From Isoetes taiwanensis (taxonomy: Eukaryota > Streptophyta > Lycopodiopsida > Isoetales > Isoetaceae), in contig JAJEKV010000414.1 in assembly GCA_021234155.1 (NCBI GenBank), positions 62,001 through 126,000 of the forward strand: a DNA stretch of 64,000 bases, read 5' to 3'. A program made the position numbers and the translations under genes. Of the stretch, positions 1-11,881 are shown one piece after another. The notes under the pieces are model-generated. The model was given only the letters and a program-made list of their open reading frames with translations, searched no databases and was not told where the DNA came from. Position 1 is the stretch's first letter, and each line of letters starts with the position of its first letter.

Positions 1-1220
1 TGTAGTCTGAAAAAGGTTCAAGCAAGCTGGCTAGACCGCCTTCATTCAGACCATGGCGCCTTCCCGGAGATGGTGATACAAAGCCCGATGGCAATGACTT
101 GCATATGGAGCTTAGGATCTTGCCTTTGGGCGTGCCACTAGGATACCCCCGTGTTTATTTTCAATGTTGTGCTTTTTTTTCTCAATCATGTATATGAATC
201 TCCATAACTTATGATGCTACCTCTAGTTTTTGTGATGCAACATGGCTTCTATGTACAAGCCTCTTGTAAATTCATTCAAGCGACGGTTCTTTTTTGGGAA
301 CATATAATATAAAATTTGCTTTCATACATGTATATTTCTTCTCTCTTTCCTTCTAGTTTCTGAGTTTATTTCTTCAATGTTTTAAATATATTCCTCATTG
401 TCTAGGTACGTTCAAGTATTCTGAGTCCGAGCACCATTTTCTGAAGCTCTGAAAGTTTTTGGGAACATGTAATCTAACGTTTACTTGCATACATCTTGTG
501 TATACATTCTCTCTTTCTATCTACTTTCGAGTCTATCCTTTAATGTCTTTTTAAGTGTATTCGAAAGCACCATTATCTTAAGCTATCAATGATCATGTCT
601 CTTCATTTCTTGTGTTATATTGCATGAGCTCAAGTTTCTAATTGTACATGAGCTTGCATTGCTCAAAAATTTTGGTGCGGACTTAAATTTGTCAATGAAC
701 CGGATGCTCAAAACCACATGGGTTCCTAATTGTTAATAGGGTTGCATTGCTCAAAAATTCCATCGCATTTCTTATTTTTTTGCAGCTTGCCTTGATCAAA
801 ATAACCATCGTTTTTAGATTAAAGTCAAACAAACATGGTTCAAGAACAACCATGAATATGAAAACCTTTCCAAATTGTTATATAAGGTTGTAATCTATAA
901 AATTCTTATATCGGCAAAGAATGACTTAAGACATGTCTAAGGTTTCATCTTGTTGTGAACAATGAATAAAACATTTGATTAAAGTCAAGCAAACATGGTT
1001 ATTAAACTATGAACACTGCCAAACCAAAGTCATAGCAAATAAATCTTGCAAAACATCAAAGCCTTACATGAACTAAAACTCAAAGAAATCTTATAAGACA
1101 TGTATTTTGATTCATGTTGTGAACAAAGAATGATAAAGTCCAAAATAAACATATACCAGCAACAATTTTAGAGAAACGCCAAAGGAATTGTCCGCAAAAC
1201 CAATCCTTTCTTATGTTTTT
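1..1220. other. AT-rich non-coding stretch with local duplications
   Basis: No gene is seen here. A degenerate tandem duplication is visible: a block from about 286, beginning with a TTTTTGGGAACAT motif and running into a CT-rich tract, recurs from about 454 with many substitutions and indels. Shorter direct repeats occur around 627/709 (sharing TTGCATTGCTCAAAAATT) and around 821/979 (sharing CAAACATGGTT). This looks like old repeat-derived DNA. Confidence 0.5.
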
Positions 1221-1526
1221 TTATCCATTAAAGCACCAAGTATTTGATGCACAATGTAGATGGAGATCTACACTCCCTTCTATAACCAATCTATCATTCA
1301 AAAGGAAATAGAAGTCACCATTCATTCCATATGTATTCAAGAACTCCCTACATTCATGTAAAGTCCATTCTTCCTCAACATGCACCTTCTTGCCATCAAA
1401 ACCAATGACTAAATCCATGAGGGGTGAGTTTTCTCCATGATCTTCTACTTGATCTCCAAGCCCAGTGGCATTTCTCCCATACACACTTCCTTCTCTCAAT
1501 AAGGAAATTGATGTATAAACCATCAT
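1221..1526 (-). CDS. Unrecognised small ORF, possible exon or gene fragment
   Basis: This 101-codon minus-strand reading frame starts at an ATG and is rich in charged residues, with a run such as GKKVHVEEEWTLHECREFL. I do not recognise a family. The composition is more protein-like than most chance frames in this AT-rich stretch, and no coding homologue lies next to it. It could be a fragment of a repeat-encoded gene or a chance frame. Confidence 0.25.
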   Translation of the reverse strand: MMVYTSISLLREGSVYGRNATGLGDQVEDHGENSPLMDLVIGFDGKKVHVEEEWTLHECREFLNTYGMNGDFYFLLNDRLVIEGSVDLHLHCASNTWCFNG

Positions 1527-1939
1527 CCATTAAATTGATTATGTCAACTCAAAAATTACGCCAATCTCACAGAATTTTCTAGTTTCCCTAGGGGCTTTTG
1601 TTTTTTTAATCTTTTTTTTTGACTTGATAAATCACATAAACATTGCAATTCCTATGTGTTTTTAGATGCGATTTGAAATATGCAAAAAGTATGGGCAAGT
1701 TCTTTAAATTCATGACATCAAAATCTTGAACATTAAGATTTAAAAAATAATGTATAACCGATAACATATTACATTATTTTCCGTGAGAACAACCCCAAAA
1801 TTATGGATACATGAAACGAATATCATTAAAAACAATCATATATTCCAATAAAATATTAAGGGGCCAATCCATGTTTTTTTTTCACATACATAGCAAGGTG
1901 TGGTTCCATGTCACTATTTTGTTTGGTTCTCGATGTGAT

Positions 1940-2730
1940 TCTAACACTTCACGCATCATCATACCCATAGCCGATTATTCATAATATAGGTATAAACCGG
2001 ACCGTAAAATTATCTCGCCACAAAGTTTTTGGATCATAAGACGGTGATTTAGGGGCCCGAGTTTGATTGTAGAAGCATTCAAGAGCATCAAGATTCACTA
2101 TGGTTATATCATCCCCGATTGAAGATAGCCTTGCCTCGTGGTATCTTCGGATTATAGAACCGCACAACAACAAATAATATATAACTTGATACAACAATGT
2201 AAATAAGAATGATGATTAAAACAATAATCCCTAAAATAATTGCCACTAGAAGCCCTTTAACTTCCTTTGAATAATGCCTCAGATTTGTACATATGTCAAT
2301 GGTATACATGGATTCAAAATAATTTTTTGTGAAGGGGTGTAGCTATATAAAAGTAAGAAATAAAATAAAATGGTCATTATGTTGCATATAAAAGCCAAAT
2401 AAAAGTAACGAGAAGTTTTAAAGGTGTTTCACTAGGATTAAATAAATAGCCCTTTTGAACCTACAAAATGTAAAGGATTGCAAGCAAAAGAATTGGTATA
2501 TAAAGCCACAACAAACCACGCCAAGCGTGATTTGAAATCTAATGTTAATGCACCCATGAAAAAATTCTAACACTTTCATGCACTATCATCCCCATAGCCA
2601 GATTATTCATAATAGGTATACATTGGACCAGGAAGTCATCTGTTGCAAAGTTACTTGGATCATGAGATGGTGGATTGAGCCTAAGTTTAATCATCAGAGA
2701 ATCACTTGGAGCGCCATCATAACACTTTGA
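1940..2730. repeat. Two diverged copies of a ~150-bp segment
   Basis: The segment at about 1940-2090 (CATAGCC then GATTATTCATAAT, then a GGACC...CAAAGT stretch) recurs at about 2566-2715 with roughly 70-75% identity by eye. On the minus strand both copies read as similar peptides (a proline/serine run, then DP, then an IPI motif). This suggests duplication of a once-coding piece. A hydrophobic 66-codon minus frame at 2109-2309 with a clear membrane-like stretch lies in the same area but cannot be assigned. Confidence 0.45.
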
Positions 2731-3199
2731 TTATTCATCCTTATTCTCGGATACCAAGTTGATCCAGCAACTCTTGAAGTTTCTCTTAGAAAATCCCCTT
2801 ATGCATTTTTCCGATTCGATGTAATGAGTGACGTGGTTATTACCCTTGCAAATCCAAATTCATGTTCCTTAATGTTTTATATGGTCCAATTGTGCATTCA
2901 AATAATCTCAAATGATTTATTCCAACAAGTTAACCTTGTAGAAGAAATTTAGTTATAGAGCAAAACCTAGTTAGCGACAAAAAAAAAAAATCATGCCAAG
3001 CGTGCATAAGCGAGCATCATATTGTAGAAGATACCTAGTTATAGAACAAAATAAATCACGCCAAGCGTGTATTAACAAGCATATTAATATTGTAGAGGTG
3101 ACATTGAGGATGTTTCACCAAAGACATAAGATAACTTATGTGTCAACATCATTGCAAGTTTCAAGCACGAAGTTTTACCACTAGGGTATTTTACCACCA

Positions 3200-3440
3200 T
3201 AGTTTTTGTTGCTAAGCCGCAAATTACACATGAAAATAATAGCAAAAAAATAATAGCAAACCATGTGTGTGATTTGAAATCCACTTTTCTATAAACCAAT
3301 GCAAGCTCAACATGATTTGATTTACGACTCACTCTTCTGTAGCAAATCACATATGAAATAATAGCAAACCATGTGTGCATCAAATTAAAAAACCATGTGT
3401 GCGTCTAGGACCCACTATTCTATAAAGCATGCAAAGCTCA
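3200..3440. repeat. Short tandem-like repeats containing CAAACCATGTGTG
   Basis: The motif ATAGCAAACCATGTGTG occurs at about 3250 and 3362 and again in part at about 3391. Each is followed by a similar stretch containing CTATAAA and GCAAGCTCA. The region looks like an irregular array with units of about 100 bases. Confidence 0.45.
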
Positions 3441-3608
3441 CCATGATTTATGATTCTCCTCTCTAAATCACGCTTTAGCGTGTGTTTTACATTCCTTCTT
3501 ATTCCCTCTTATGCTTGACTAGGTTGCAAACCCAAAGATCTAAAACCATGGATCACCAATTATATTTGCATGAGGAAGAAGCCCAATCGCAAAGGACATG
3601 CAAGAAAT

Positions 3609-4065
3609 TCAAGAGGATTGAGCACGCAGCAGTAACTTGCTTGCCGCAATTGAAATAGAAGAAATTATCGCCCCGTAAACAAAGATCGAGCTTTTCGGGT
3701 TGAAAAGCTTTGGGGCACTATACAACAACATTCTCTCGTAGCAAATCCAAAGGATCTCCCGATTTTCTCGTGGATTATAGTAGGATGTCTTTATGACAGT
3801 GGTAGCCAAGCACCAAAATAGCCGCCATAACGTGAAATCTCTTCATTTCATCACGTATTGGTGACAAAACCCCGATGAATGGGTCCGCTCGTGCCCGGTA
3901 TTCCAATCGACATGCATAATCATGGACAGGGATTTGTATAATTGGAACCATGCTAACAAATAGAACTAGAGTTTTATCTTTCTCGGCAAGAGGTCGCATC
4001 CGCTCGTAAGGGATTTTTTGCTCCGTGAGCTCGGATGAATTTTGCTCAAATGGGTCCGCTTGCAT
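3609..4065 (-). pseudogene. Unrecognised coding-like minus-strand segment, frameshifted
   Basis: Two overlapping minus-strand frames (4065 to 3775, then 3809 to 3609) read as one protein-like region with a change of frame near 3790. The first has a charged N-terminal part and the second a hydrophobic C-terminal run (SIFVYGAIISSISIAASKLL) that could be a membrane segment. I do not recognise the family. The frame change suggests a broken gene or a missed intron. Confidence 0.3.
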
Positions 4066-4070
4066 TTAAT

Positions 4071-6450
4071 TTGTTAATTGCTAAAAACAATGACGGATTT
4101 TTTTCGGATGGGTTTGGTCGACGAATTTATCTAGAACGAATCTCGCTTCTTCTTCCTCAGGGAGGCCCAGCAGGAGTTCGAATGTCTTATTGGCTTTTGA
4201 TTTAGATCGTGGACTCGTAATCTTGGATTAAGTGCAGAAAATAGTCGAGATCTTTTACTGTGGTAGTAGAGTATTCAAAAATATTTTATAAGAAATGGGG
4301 CGATCAAATAGAGCTTTACCTTTGTCTGATTCGTGAGCATAGAGATGGAATGGAGCTTTGAATTAGCGTAAGAGCTCTGAATCAAAGAACGAAGCTCAAT
4401 CGAAGAACGAATCCAAGTACTGCTTGATGACGAACCAAAGGATCACGGTTTGCCTACCCAAGCACGGTAATCCAAGTAGCACGGTTGATGACGAATCAAA
4501 GGATCACATGTGCAGGTGAAAGGATGAAAGGAGAAGCCATGGATCGAGCAAGAACCGCAAGAGAGAAAGCACAAAAGAGAAGCACAAAAGCACAAAAGGT
4601 ATTTTCTAAATTTGAATTTCACGCACGTGTTCTTGAAGTTTGAACTTTGTGCATCCGTTATTTTTTCTTTTCTTTTTTCACCAATAGAAAGCCTATCATC
4701 CACGACTCCCCCAAAATGTCCGCTTGGATCGAAATAAAGACAATCCTCCGACGAACAAATGATCCGACGACCTCCTCCGACGACCTCCTCCTCCCGATCA
4801 TGTTGGGATAGATTTAAACAAAGATGAGTTCTCGTTAAGACAAATCTTTGTGCATACCGACCGGGCGTTAAAAGCGAGCATGGATCGATTATGATGGCGG
4901 AACGGATCTAAGGCAAAGATAGATATGCTAAGTTTTTTTTCGCCAAAAACGACTCTCAGACGTTAGGTTGTCTCACGAATCGGCAGAAAGCAGGATTTTA
5001 CACACTCTCTATTCATGGATTTTACTATCACGTAAATGAATGCTTCATCCGGGTCTTAATATGAAAGTAAGGGTTCACATTCATCCTAATACTCTTGTGG
5101 CAGATTAGTACCATAATATGACCGGCCTGTGTCCCTTTTTTTTTTTTTGTTTGTCCTTATTGCTTTGGATACTAACCTTTTGACGTATCCGGCAGTAAAA
5201 AGGATTTCTTCAGAATTGAAGCTAATTTTAATTTTGGTGTTATGGGCATTCCACCACGCCAAGCGTGTACTTCTAGCATGTTTTTGACTTATTTTCAAGT
5301 CTTTTTTATCTTTAGTTATTTTTTTAGTTAAATCATTCTTTTTGGGTGTTTATGGGGTGAACCAAATTGCTTTCGAACCAAATTACTCGAATGTATGAGC
5401 TCTTTTAGCTTATTTTTAAGGTAAACTAGAACACTTTTTGCATTGCAAATAGACGGAATAAAAATATGTTATCCATTTAAATTTTTTTTATATGTTTATA
5501 TGTGTTAGAGCGGGAAGCACACATACATTTTTTAAAACCATTCTAGTGCGGCATGGCTAATTGGAACTTCTATGTAGGAATCCAAAACATGTTTGGTATT
5601 GGCACTATGTCTTCTAGTTTGAAATTGTGATATGGCACTAACTTAGAGACCCTTTTTTTTTTTTTTGTCATCTCTTCTTACCAACCAACTTCTTAATTGT
5701 GAGTTTCATTTTTCATGCCAATTTTGAAAAATTAATATTTGTTTTGTGATCTTTGTAGCTTTGATGGAAATGCTATATGGTGCTATTATATGTATGCTAG
5801 GATGATTTTTGAACCATCAATCTCAAAAAATGAGCTATGCAAGTTTCTTTGGGATAATGGGTGGACAAAAATTGTAATTCTATAAAATATATAATGGATT
5901 CTTTTTTCTTATTATGATGTTCCATTTGCGAAACTCATTGGAGGTGCCAAAGGAAAAGTTAATAACTCATTGGAGGTGCTATATTGTGAAATATTGTCTA
6001 TTTTCTAAGTAATATGTTATTATGTTTTCATACTTTTGACATGAAATTTGTGAATTTGAATATGCTACTAAAAACATGCAATATAAAATTTGTCCCAAAA
6101 TTAAGACATAATCCCAATTTATTTGAATGATGGTTTATAGCATCTGGTTACACAACTTGTACCTGTTTAACACCATAGAAACCAGAAATGTATTGAATAC
6201 AATGAGAATAGATATATGCAAATGTAAAAGCTGATGCTAAAACTTATCAATCCTCACCTAAATACAAATGTGTCATTAGCAGGAGTGCACCTTGTGATTT
6301 GCTTCCCAGTTTCATGATCCCTTTCCTTCCACCGCCGTAAAATATACTCTCAGGACTATTAGGGGATACATCTCGTGATTGTATAAGTCTGGTGCAATCC
6401 TAATTGAAGTTTAGCATTGAAATAAATAAGAGAAAACATGAATAGGAAGA
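4071..6450. other. Non-coding, repeat-rich stretch
   Basis: No gene is recognised. There is a short direct repeat (GATGACGAA.CAAAGGATCAC at about 4427 and 4487), a small GACGACCTCCTC repeat at about 4767-4795, poly-T runs near 5138 and 5654, and otherwise AT-rich DNA. Confidence 0.4.
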
Positions 6451-6456
6451 AACACT

Positions 6457-7092
6457 TTAAATGAGCATCTCACTCATCCTCTTTTCTAAGATTCTTAAAT
6501 ACTTCTCCCGCCAAAATGATCTCGGTATCTTTGTCAATAATTTGCGGAAGGAACTCAAGATCCATAACTTTTCAGACTGTAGATCAACCTCTACCAGCTT
6601 CCCAACTCCTCTAGTCGATATAGTGTAATGATATGCATGAAACCATATACCTCTTTCTTTCAAGCTCCTCATGGTCGAACCTTTGAACAATGGATGACCA
6701 ATTCTACAATGGTACACTTCAAGTATGCTAGTTATACTCTTGGCTTAAAACAACATCAGTAAAATCCCCGAGGAGCAAAGAGAATTGGATTCAGTGAAGG
6801 AAATGAATGCTTCATTGAAATAGATTCCTTTGCCATGTCGTGTGAGTCATATGCATGTTCCCCAACCAGATCCATTACAGTCTTACCTCCAGGTTCAAAC
6901 ACAAATTCTTTTACTCGTCCCTTCCAATGGGCTGAACAATCTGACTGTTTAGACCTTTTCACACCATGGTAGCCACATGCAACACGCCTCGTTGTCACCT
7001 AGGAACCAATTACGAGATGGAGCTTTTCCCATTCATCTTCTTCATTCTTGTTATTGCATAAGAAAATAGTCACTGCTCCTGATCTTGGCATC
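6457..7092 (-). pseudogene. Unrecognised minus-strand gene fragment with an in-frame stop
   Basis: On the minus strand an ATG near 7092 opens a frame (MPRSGAVTIFLCNNKNEEDE...) that meets a TAG at about 7000 and continues in the same frame for 80 more codons to 6756. A second coding-like frame follows at 6717-6457 (HCRIGHPLFKGSTMRSLKER...). Charged and aromatic residues are distributed as in a real soluble protein. I do not recognise the family. The internal stop, and another stop between the two blocks, argue for a decayed gene or unrecognised introns. Confidence 0.35.
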
Positions 7093-7539
7093 TGAAACGA
7101 CAAAAGAAACCCTGAATCAAAACCCTGAATCAGAAAGAAATCAAATGCCAAAACTAGATCAAAATGTTACCCCGGCACTTTTGATCGAGTTGAGGCTAGA
7201 CCCATGAAGGCTGATCGAGAACCCTAAATCAATTTGGATGTCACGAAAACCCAAATTGGGAAATCAGATTTTTTGCATGTATTAACTATTGGATGCTCGA
7301 TGCCATGCATTGTAGTTATTTCGCACCTCACCTAAACAAGATTCCTAAATATCTAACATGTCTTTAGGGATTTCTTGCACTACTTTCTAAATATTTGGGG
7401 CATCCTTTGCCATGTAGACATGCCATTTGAACAAAGAGCAAGCCCCTTATTGGTGGATTGCAAAACTGATGTGGAATTTCGAGCACTTTTTAAAAGGATA
7501 TTCTAAGACCCCCATATTTTCTCTAATGTAACTTTTTTG
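7093..7539. other. No feature seen
   Basis: AT-rich sequence between the minus-strand gene fragment and the helicase remnant. Nothing recognisable. Confidence 0.4.
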
Positions 7540-8146
7540 TCAACAATTAATAAGAGTGTTGACAATATCAATGGTAATTGCGTTCTTAGTAGACTTTCTA
7601 GTAATGACAAGCCATATTATAGCCATGATCACATCACCGAACAAGTTTTAAGTCGCATACCCACTATCCCTATGTGACATCGATTTCCTAAATAACTTCA
7701 CCCATGTTGGAATGGGACCACCTAAATAAAACTTAAGGTAGACGCTTATATGTCACATTATGAAACGACTAAACATGGAAAAGGGTCCGCAAAAATGCAA
7801 GAGTTATGGTCGTTTTCGATGCATAAAATTCGCGATGGTAAAAGTATTAGATGATACAACTCAAGAGCATGCATGCACATATCCAATCTCTAGAACAGAC
7901 TTCTTTTATCTAGGAACCAGCTCGGGACCATATATAGAAGACCATTACGCAACCATGTTCAACAGCTGCCAAGGATTAACATTGGACCGCGTCGTTATCG
8001 ACTTACATACGGATGTATTTGCACACAACCAATTATATACCACACTTAGTCCCATGCGGACAAGAAAAGACACGCTCATCTTACTTTCACTAGATAACAT
8101 TATGAATCGCATTATAAATGTTGTTTATAAGGAGTTGCTATGTTGA
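7540..8146 (+). pseudogene. PIF1-like helicase C-terminus, probable Helitron remnant
   Basis: The 128-codon frame at 7760-8146 ends in a block reading NSCQGLTLDRVVIDLHTDVF followed by HNQLYTTLSPMRTRKD. This matches the last conserved motifs of PIF1 helicases (SQGqTLD.V.iDL..pvF.hGQLYvALSRvr.r.d), which in plant genomes mainly come from the RepHel protein of Helitrons. Upstream, in another frame near 7555-7650, a segment reading LSSNDKPYYSHDHI resembles the conserved block preceding the C-terminal motifs. Frame changes, a serine-proline replacement in the last motif and the absence of the N-terminal helicase and Rep domains show a truncated remnant. The 3' end expected of a Helitron was not located. 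Confidence 0.7.
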
Positions 8147-8496
8147 TAATGCATGTTCTACCTCAATCTTTTCTTACACAGGTCTCACAAGAAAATATAA
8201 GAATTAAACTTCAAATAAGGTATGCACTCTCCAACTTTTACAGTTATCAGCAGCATGTATCTTCGACGATTTTCTACATAGGTGTGCACGACTTATCCAA
8301 CACTCTTCTGCAAATGATACTATCACATATAAAAAGGAGTTGTTATTATAAGGTACGTTAACAAAAAAAAATAGAGAAAAAAAACTCCCTTTCCAGCCCC
8401 GTACTATAGAGATGACGTGCTATTCAATTACCATGGGATTCCCCTCATGTCGCGTTGTGGGGTACAAAAAAGAAATTAAGTCAAGATCAAAAAAAG

Positions 8497-8720
8497 CAAC
8501 CATCGCGATGGCAGCCTAGTGGTCAAGCTATTGGCAATGGGCGACCCCCATCTAGGCCCAAAATCCACTAACTATCATCGGATGCACAAAAAGAAGAAAA
8601 AAACAAAATGTTCATGCAAGGGACAAAACTTAGTGGTAAAGCCATTGGTAATGGGCGACCCCCACCTAGGCTCAAAATCCACTGACTCTCATCGATTGCT
8701 GGAAACAAAGAAGGACGGGA
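8497..8720 (+). repeat. Tandemly duplicated tRNA-like SINE head
   Basis: Two units with a period of 114 bases start at about 8517 and 8631. Each has TAGTGGT.AAGC..TTGG, similar to a pol III A box, and about 35-40 bases later GGCYCAAAATCCACT, similar to a B box (GGTTCRANNCC). The units end in A-rich DNA. This fits a tRNA-derived SINE head copied in tandem. Two overlapping reading frames cross it but have no protein family look. Confidence 0.45.
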
Positions 8721-9100
8721 CAAACAATTGTGGGAATTCCATGGTGGTCGACTATAGCGCCTATCTATCCTATGGGCACAAAACACGGGGCAAAAGTGCG
8801 GGTTCAGCCCCCATGTTTTCAAGTTATCTGCTCGAATTGATACATCAACTAGTCCTAGAAATTCTAACCTATAGACGAGCGAAGTTAGAAGGATTTAGGA
8901 TGCTAATAGTGAGTCTAACTGCACGTGTTTAAGCAAAAAGAAACGATCAAGAGGTTAGCTTCCTAATTGGGAATTTCTCACCATTGGACATTATATAGTG
9001 GATCTAATCGAACAGGTTAGGAACGTTATAATGGATCCAGTTGAATAGGCTAAGAACCAAAAAATGTGCACGGCTTGGTCGCCACGATAAATTTCTTGTA
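8721..9100. other. Upstream region of the TGD3-like gene, no feature seen
   Basis: Contains small imperfect repeats (GAACAGGTTAGGAACG and GAATAGGCTAAGAACC around 9009-9058). Nothing else is recognised. Confidence 0.35.
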
Positions 9101-9112
9101 GGTATAAAATTT
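9100..9112 (+). promoter_or_regulatory. Candidate TATA box of the TGD3-like gene
   Basis: GGTATAAAATTT lies about 125 bases upstream of the start codon at 9231. This spacing fits a TATA box plus a short 5' leader. No transcript evidence is available. Confidence 0.35.
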
Positions 9113-9230
9113 CAAAATTGTATTAAGAGGGAGTAGAAAGTGAAAAATACCTGGTTTTCCAATGTTTCGTAGAATACACATAGATACGCACACAACTTGA
9201 ATTCTTTTGCACAAGCTCTAGTTTTGCAAA

Positions 9231-11881
9231 ATGGCCACGCCCCTTTCTGTTCCCATCACATCATTCCGGCATAATTATGCAGAAAGGAGGCCATTCCTCT
9301 ATGGCGCACAGGAGCATGTCGGAATTCGAACTACTATTTCCCTCACCCAAGGTCGTCTTACAGCTCCAAATATTATTTGTTCTTGTAGTTCTTCTCCTAT
9401 CCCCACATCTACAGCTGCAGACAGCCCAATGGCGCTTCTGCTCCAGGTGATCTCTTATTTGAAACTCGCACAATCAATTTCATGTCTCTATTGAATAGAT
9501 AAGTATCCTAAACCTTAATTTTGAATATTATTAGCAGCCCGATTCCAAAGAAGAAGGAGATTATAGTTGTAATAGAGAAGCAGCTGGAGATGACTCTGAA
9601 GTATTTATAGAGTGCCGTGAGGTGTATAAATCGTTTGGGGAAAAGCATATTCTCAAAGGAGCAAGCTTCAAGGTAAGAGGAAAATATTTTTTTCTTGTTT
9701 CTCCCTCTGTTACTTGTCTATATGGTATGCCCAAACATGCTCTTTTGTTTTCCATGGTTATTTTAATTGTCACATTTATAACAACATCGCTAATTGATTT
9801 ACCATATTCTATAAAGTATATGCAATATTGCACATAGCCCCTTGGTGTTTTAACTTGGGCTAAAGACAGCAGTCATTTTTTCTCCATGTTGTTCTCTGCA
9901 GTTTAGTTTTCTAATGTCAAGACTATGTTATGATTTAAGTAGATTCGACATGCAAAAGCTGTAGGTATTATTGGTCCATCTGGCATGGCACTGGGAAGTC
10001 CACAATTCGCAAAATAATGGCTGGCCTACTTCCTCCTGACAAGGTGCTATATGTTTATCAGTTTCTTTTCCTTTAGAAATTGCTTTTCATTTTCTCTAGT
10101 TCTCTTTGAATGTGATAATTTTATTTGTCGATTGTTTTCCAGGGTGAAGTCTATATACGTGGCAGGAGAAGGTGTGGTTTGGTTAGCGATGAGGAACTTC
10201 CTGGGTTGCAGATTGGGCTGGTAAAACTTTTGTGTCTCTTAATTGCTTAAGATACACAAGACAAACAAGAAACACAATCAGAAAACTAGTAACATTCTTT
10301 TATGGAATGACAACCAATGTGATCTATGGGTTTTGGATTTTTGGACGTTTTCAGCAGTATTCTTTTTTCCTTGGGAAGGAATGGAAGTTTTATTAATCAC
10401 ATAGTAGAAATTGTTACATCAGATAAAGATCCTACATGGATCATTCGAAAATAAGCATAAAAAAAGCGGATATGAACTCTGCATGATGCTGCTCTCATCA
10501 GTCAGATATCCATTGAGCACATAAAAAGAATCTCCCACAAATAACCAGGTGTATAGCAGATAAGTTGAAGCAGATTCGAGGAAGGAAGAAGCTTCCAGAC
10601 TGATTCAGCGTAGCCAGGAGGAAAGGCATCGATCACCTCGAAAACACTAACTGTGCACTTGGCTTCAAGAGTGTTTTAGTGGGACCTTGCACATTAAATT
10701 GCTGAAGTGCTTTAGTTGTACTTTATGGTCTGTGCAGGTTTTTCAAAGTTCTGCTCTGTTTGACTCCCTTACAGTGCGTGAAAATGTTGGGTTCATGCTG
10801 TAAGTTGTCAATTGATTCATATTTCATGTCATTTTTCTAACATCTTCACCAGTGGTCTTCATGAAGCATTTACAATTGATGCAGATACGAGCATTCCTCT
10901 CTTTCAAAGAATCATATTGCAAAGCTTGTGACAGACAGCTTAGCTGCAGTAGGCCTCAAGGTTGGTGTAGGATCCATGGTTGTAGAAGAGATTTTAATAT
11001 CTTTACTGACCGGATAATTGGCATGTCTGTAGTGAGGACAGATTATTTGTTTGTGCATCAAGTAATGAAAAAATGTTTGAGGTTTTATGCATTTCCCTTC
11101 TGTTTATGCATGACATGTGTAGCTGAAATATTTTCCATCTTCTGCACCCTTATGGACAAGTTTTTTATTTATGTAGGGAGTTGAGGACAGGCTTCCATCT
11201 GAGTTATCTGGAGGCATGAAAAAACGTGTGGCATTGGCTCGGGCGATAATATCTGATGTAAATGATGAAAGCAGCGAGCGGAGGTACAGTTACATATTGA
11301 TCATGAGGTTGCTAAGCTAAGCCAATATATTCCCAGTTGGCCCTTTTGCTTCCATTTTCATAGCTATGCAACATTGTAGAAGTTAAATCGTGTTCTTTTT
11401 TGTCTAGTTCTAAGTGTTGATGTTTATTTTGTAGGTTGTGATGTATGATGAACCAACTGCAGGATTGGATCCCATAGCATCGACGGTGGTTGAGGATCTC
11501 ATACGTTCTGTCCACATAAAAGGCCGTGATGCCAGTGGAAACCCGGGCAAAATTTCATCATATGTGGTTGTAACCCATCAACATAGCACAATACGGAGAG
11601 CTGTTGATAGGTAACAGCTTATGTCTAAATACTGATCCACCACTTATATACAAAAATGCTGACAAATGTGTTTCATGACATAAGGATTTTATTCCTTCAC
11701 GATGGAAGAATTGTTTGGGAAGGAGCAACGGCAGAATTTGATACAACAGTGAATCCAATTGTCCGACAAGTAAGCATTTTCTGTATATGCATTTATGTTT
11801 TCTTAAAATCCTCACATATGATGTTGTTCCACATTGTTTTAGTTTGCTGAAGGGAGCTTGTCTGGTCCAATACGTTACTAG
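9231..11881 (+). CDS. TGD3: TGD3-like chloroplast lipid-import ABC ATPase, ten exons, two small frameshifts
   Basis: The product would be the ATP-binding subunit of the TGD1-TGD2-TGD3 importer, which moves ER-derived lipid into plastids (MlaF/Mkl-like family). Exons read as 9231-9446, 9538-9672, 9943-10043, 10143-10220, 10738-10799, 10885-10960, 11177-11283, 11435-11610, 11685-11769 and 11843-11881, all with GT-AG borders and matching phases. Motifs: plastid-type N-terminus (about 70 residues), VYKSFGEKHILKG, Walker A region GIIGPSG, Q-loop VFQSSALFDS, signature LSGGMKKRVALARA, Walker B VMYDEPTAGLDP, H-loop VVTHQH, and the family end SGPIRY. Corrected length is about 356 residues, close to Arabidopsis TGD3 (345). 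Two breaks: TGGCA is duplicated at 9981-9990 inside Walker A, and one base is missing just before 11283. Without these the frame is open throughout. Either a recent pseudogene or an assembly with indel errors. Confidence 0.88.

Larger units (their letters stand above)
2517..5268. repeat. Dispersed short palindrome CACGCCAAGCGTG
   Basis: A 13-base near-perfect palindrome (CACGC-CAA-GCGTG) occurs at about 2518, 3059 and 5256. Variants occur at about 2993 (CATGCCAAGCGTG) and 3473 (CACGCTTTAGCGTG). Several copies sit next to AAATCA or TGATTTGAAAT. The recurrence over 3 kb is above chance and suggests a repeat family with a small terminal or internal hairpin. Confidence 0.5.

Noticed and set aside
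8519-8932. 137-codon plus-strand frame
   Set aside because: It crosses the tandem SINE-like units and reads as a repeat translation, not a protein family.
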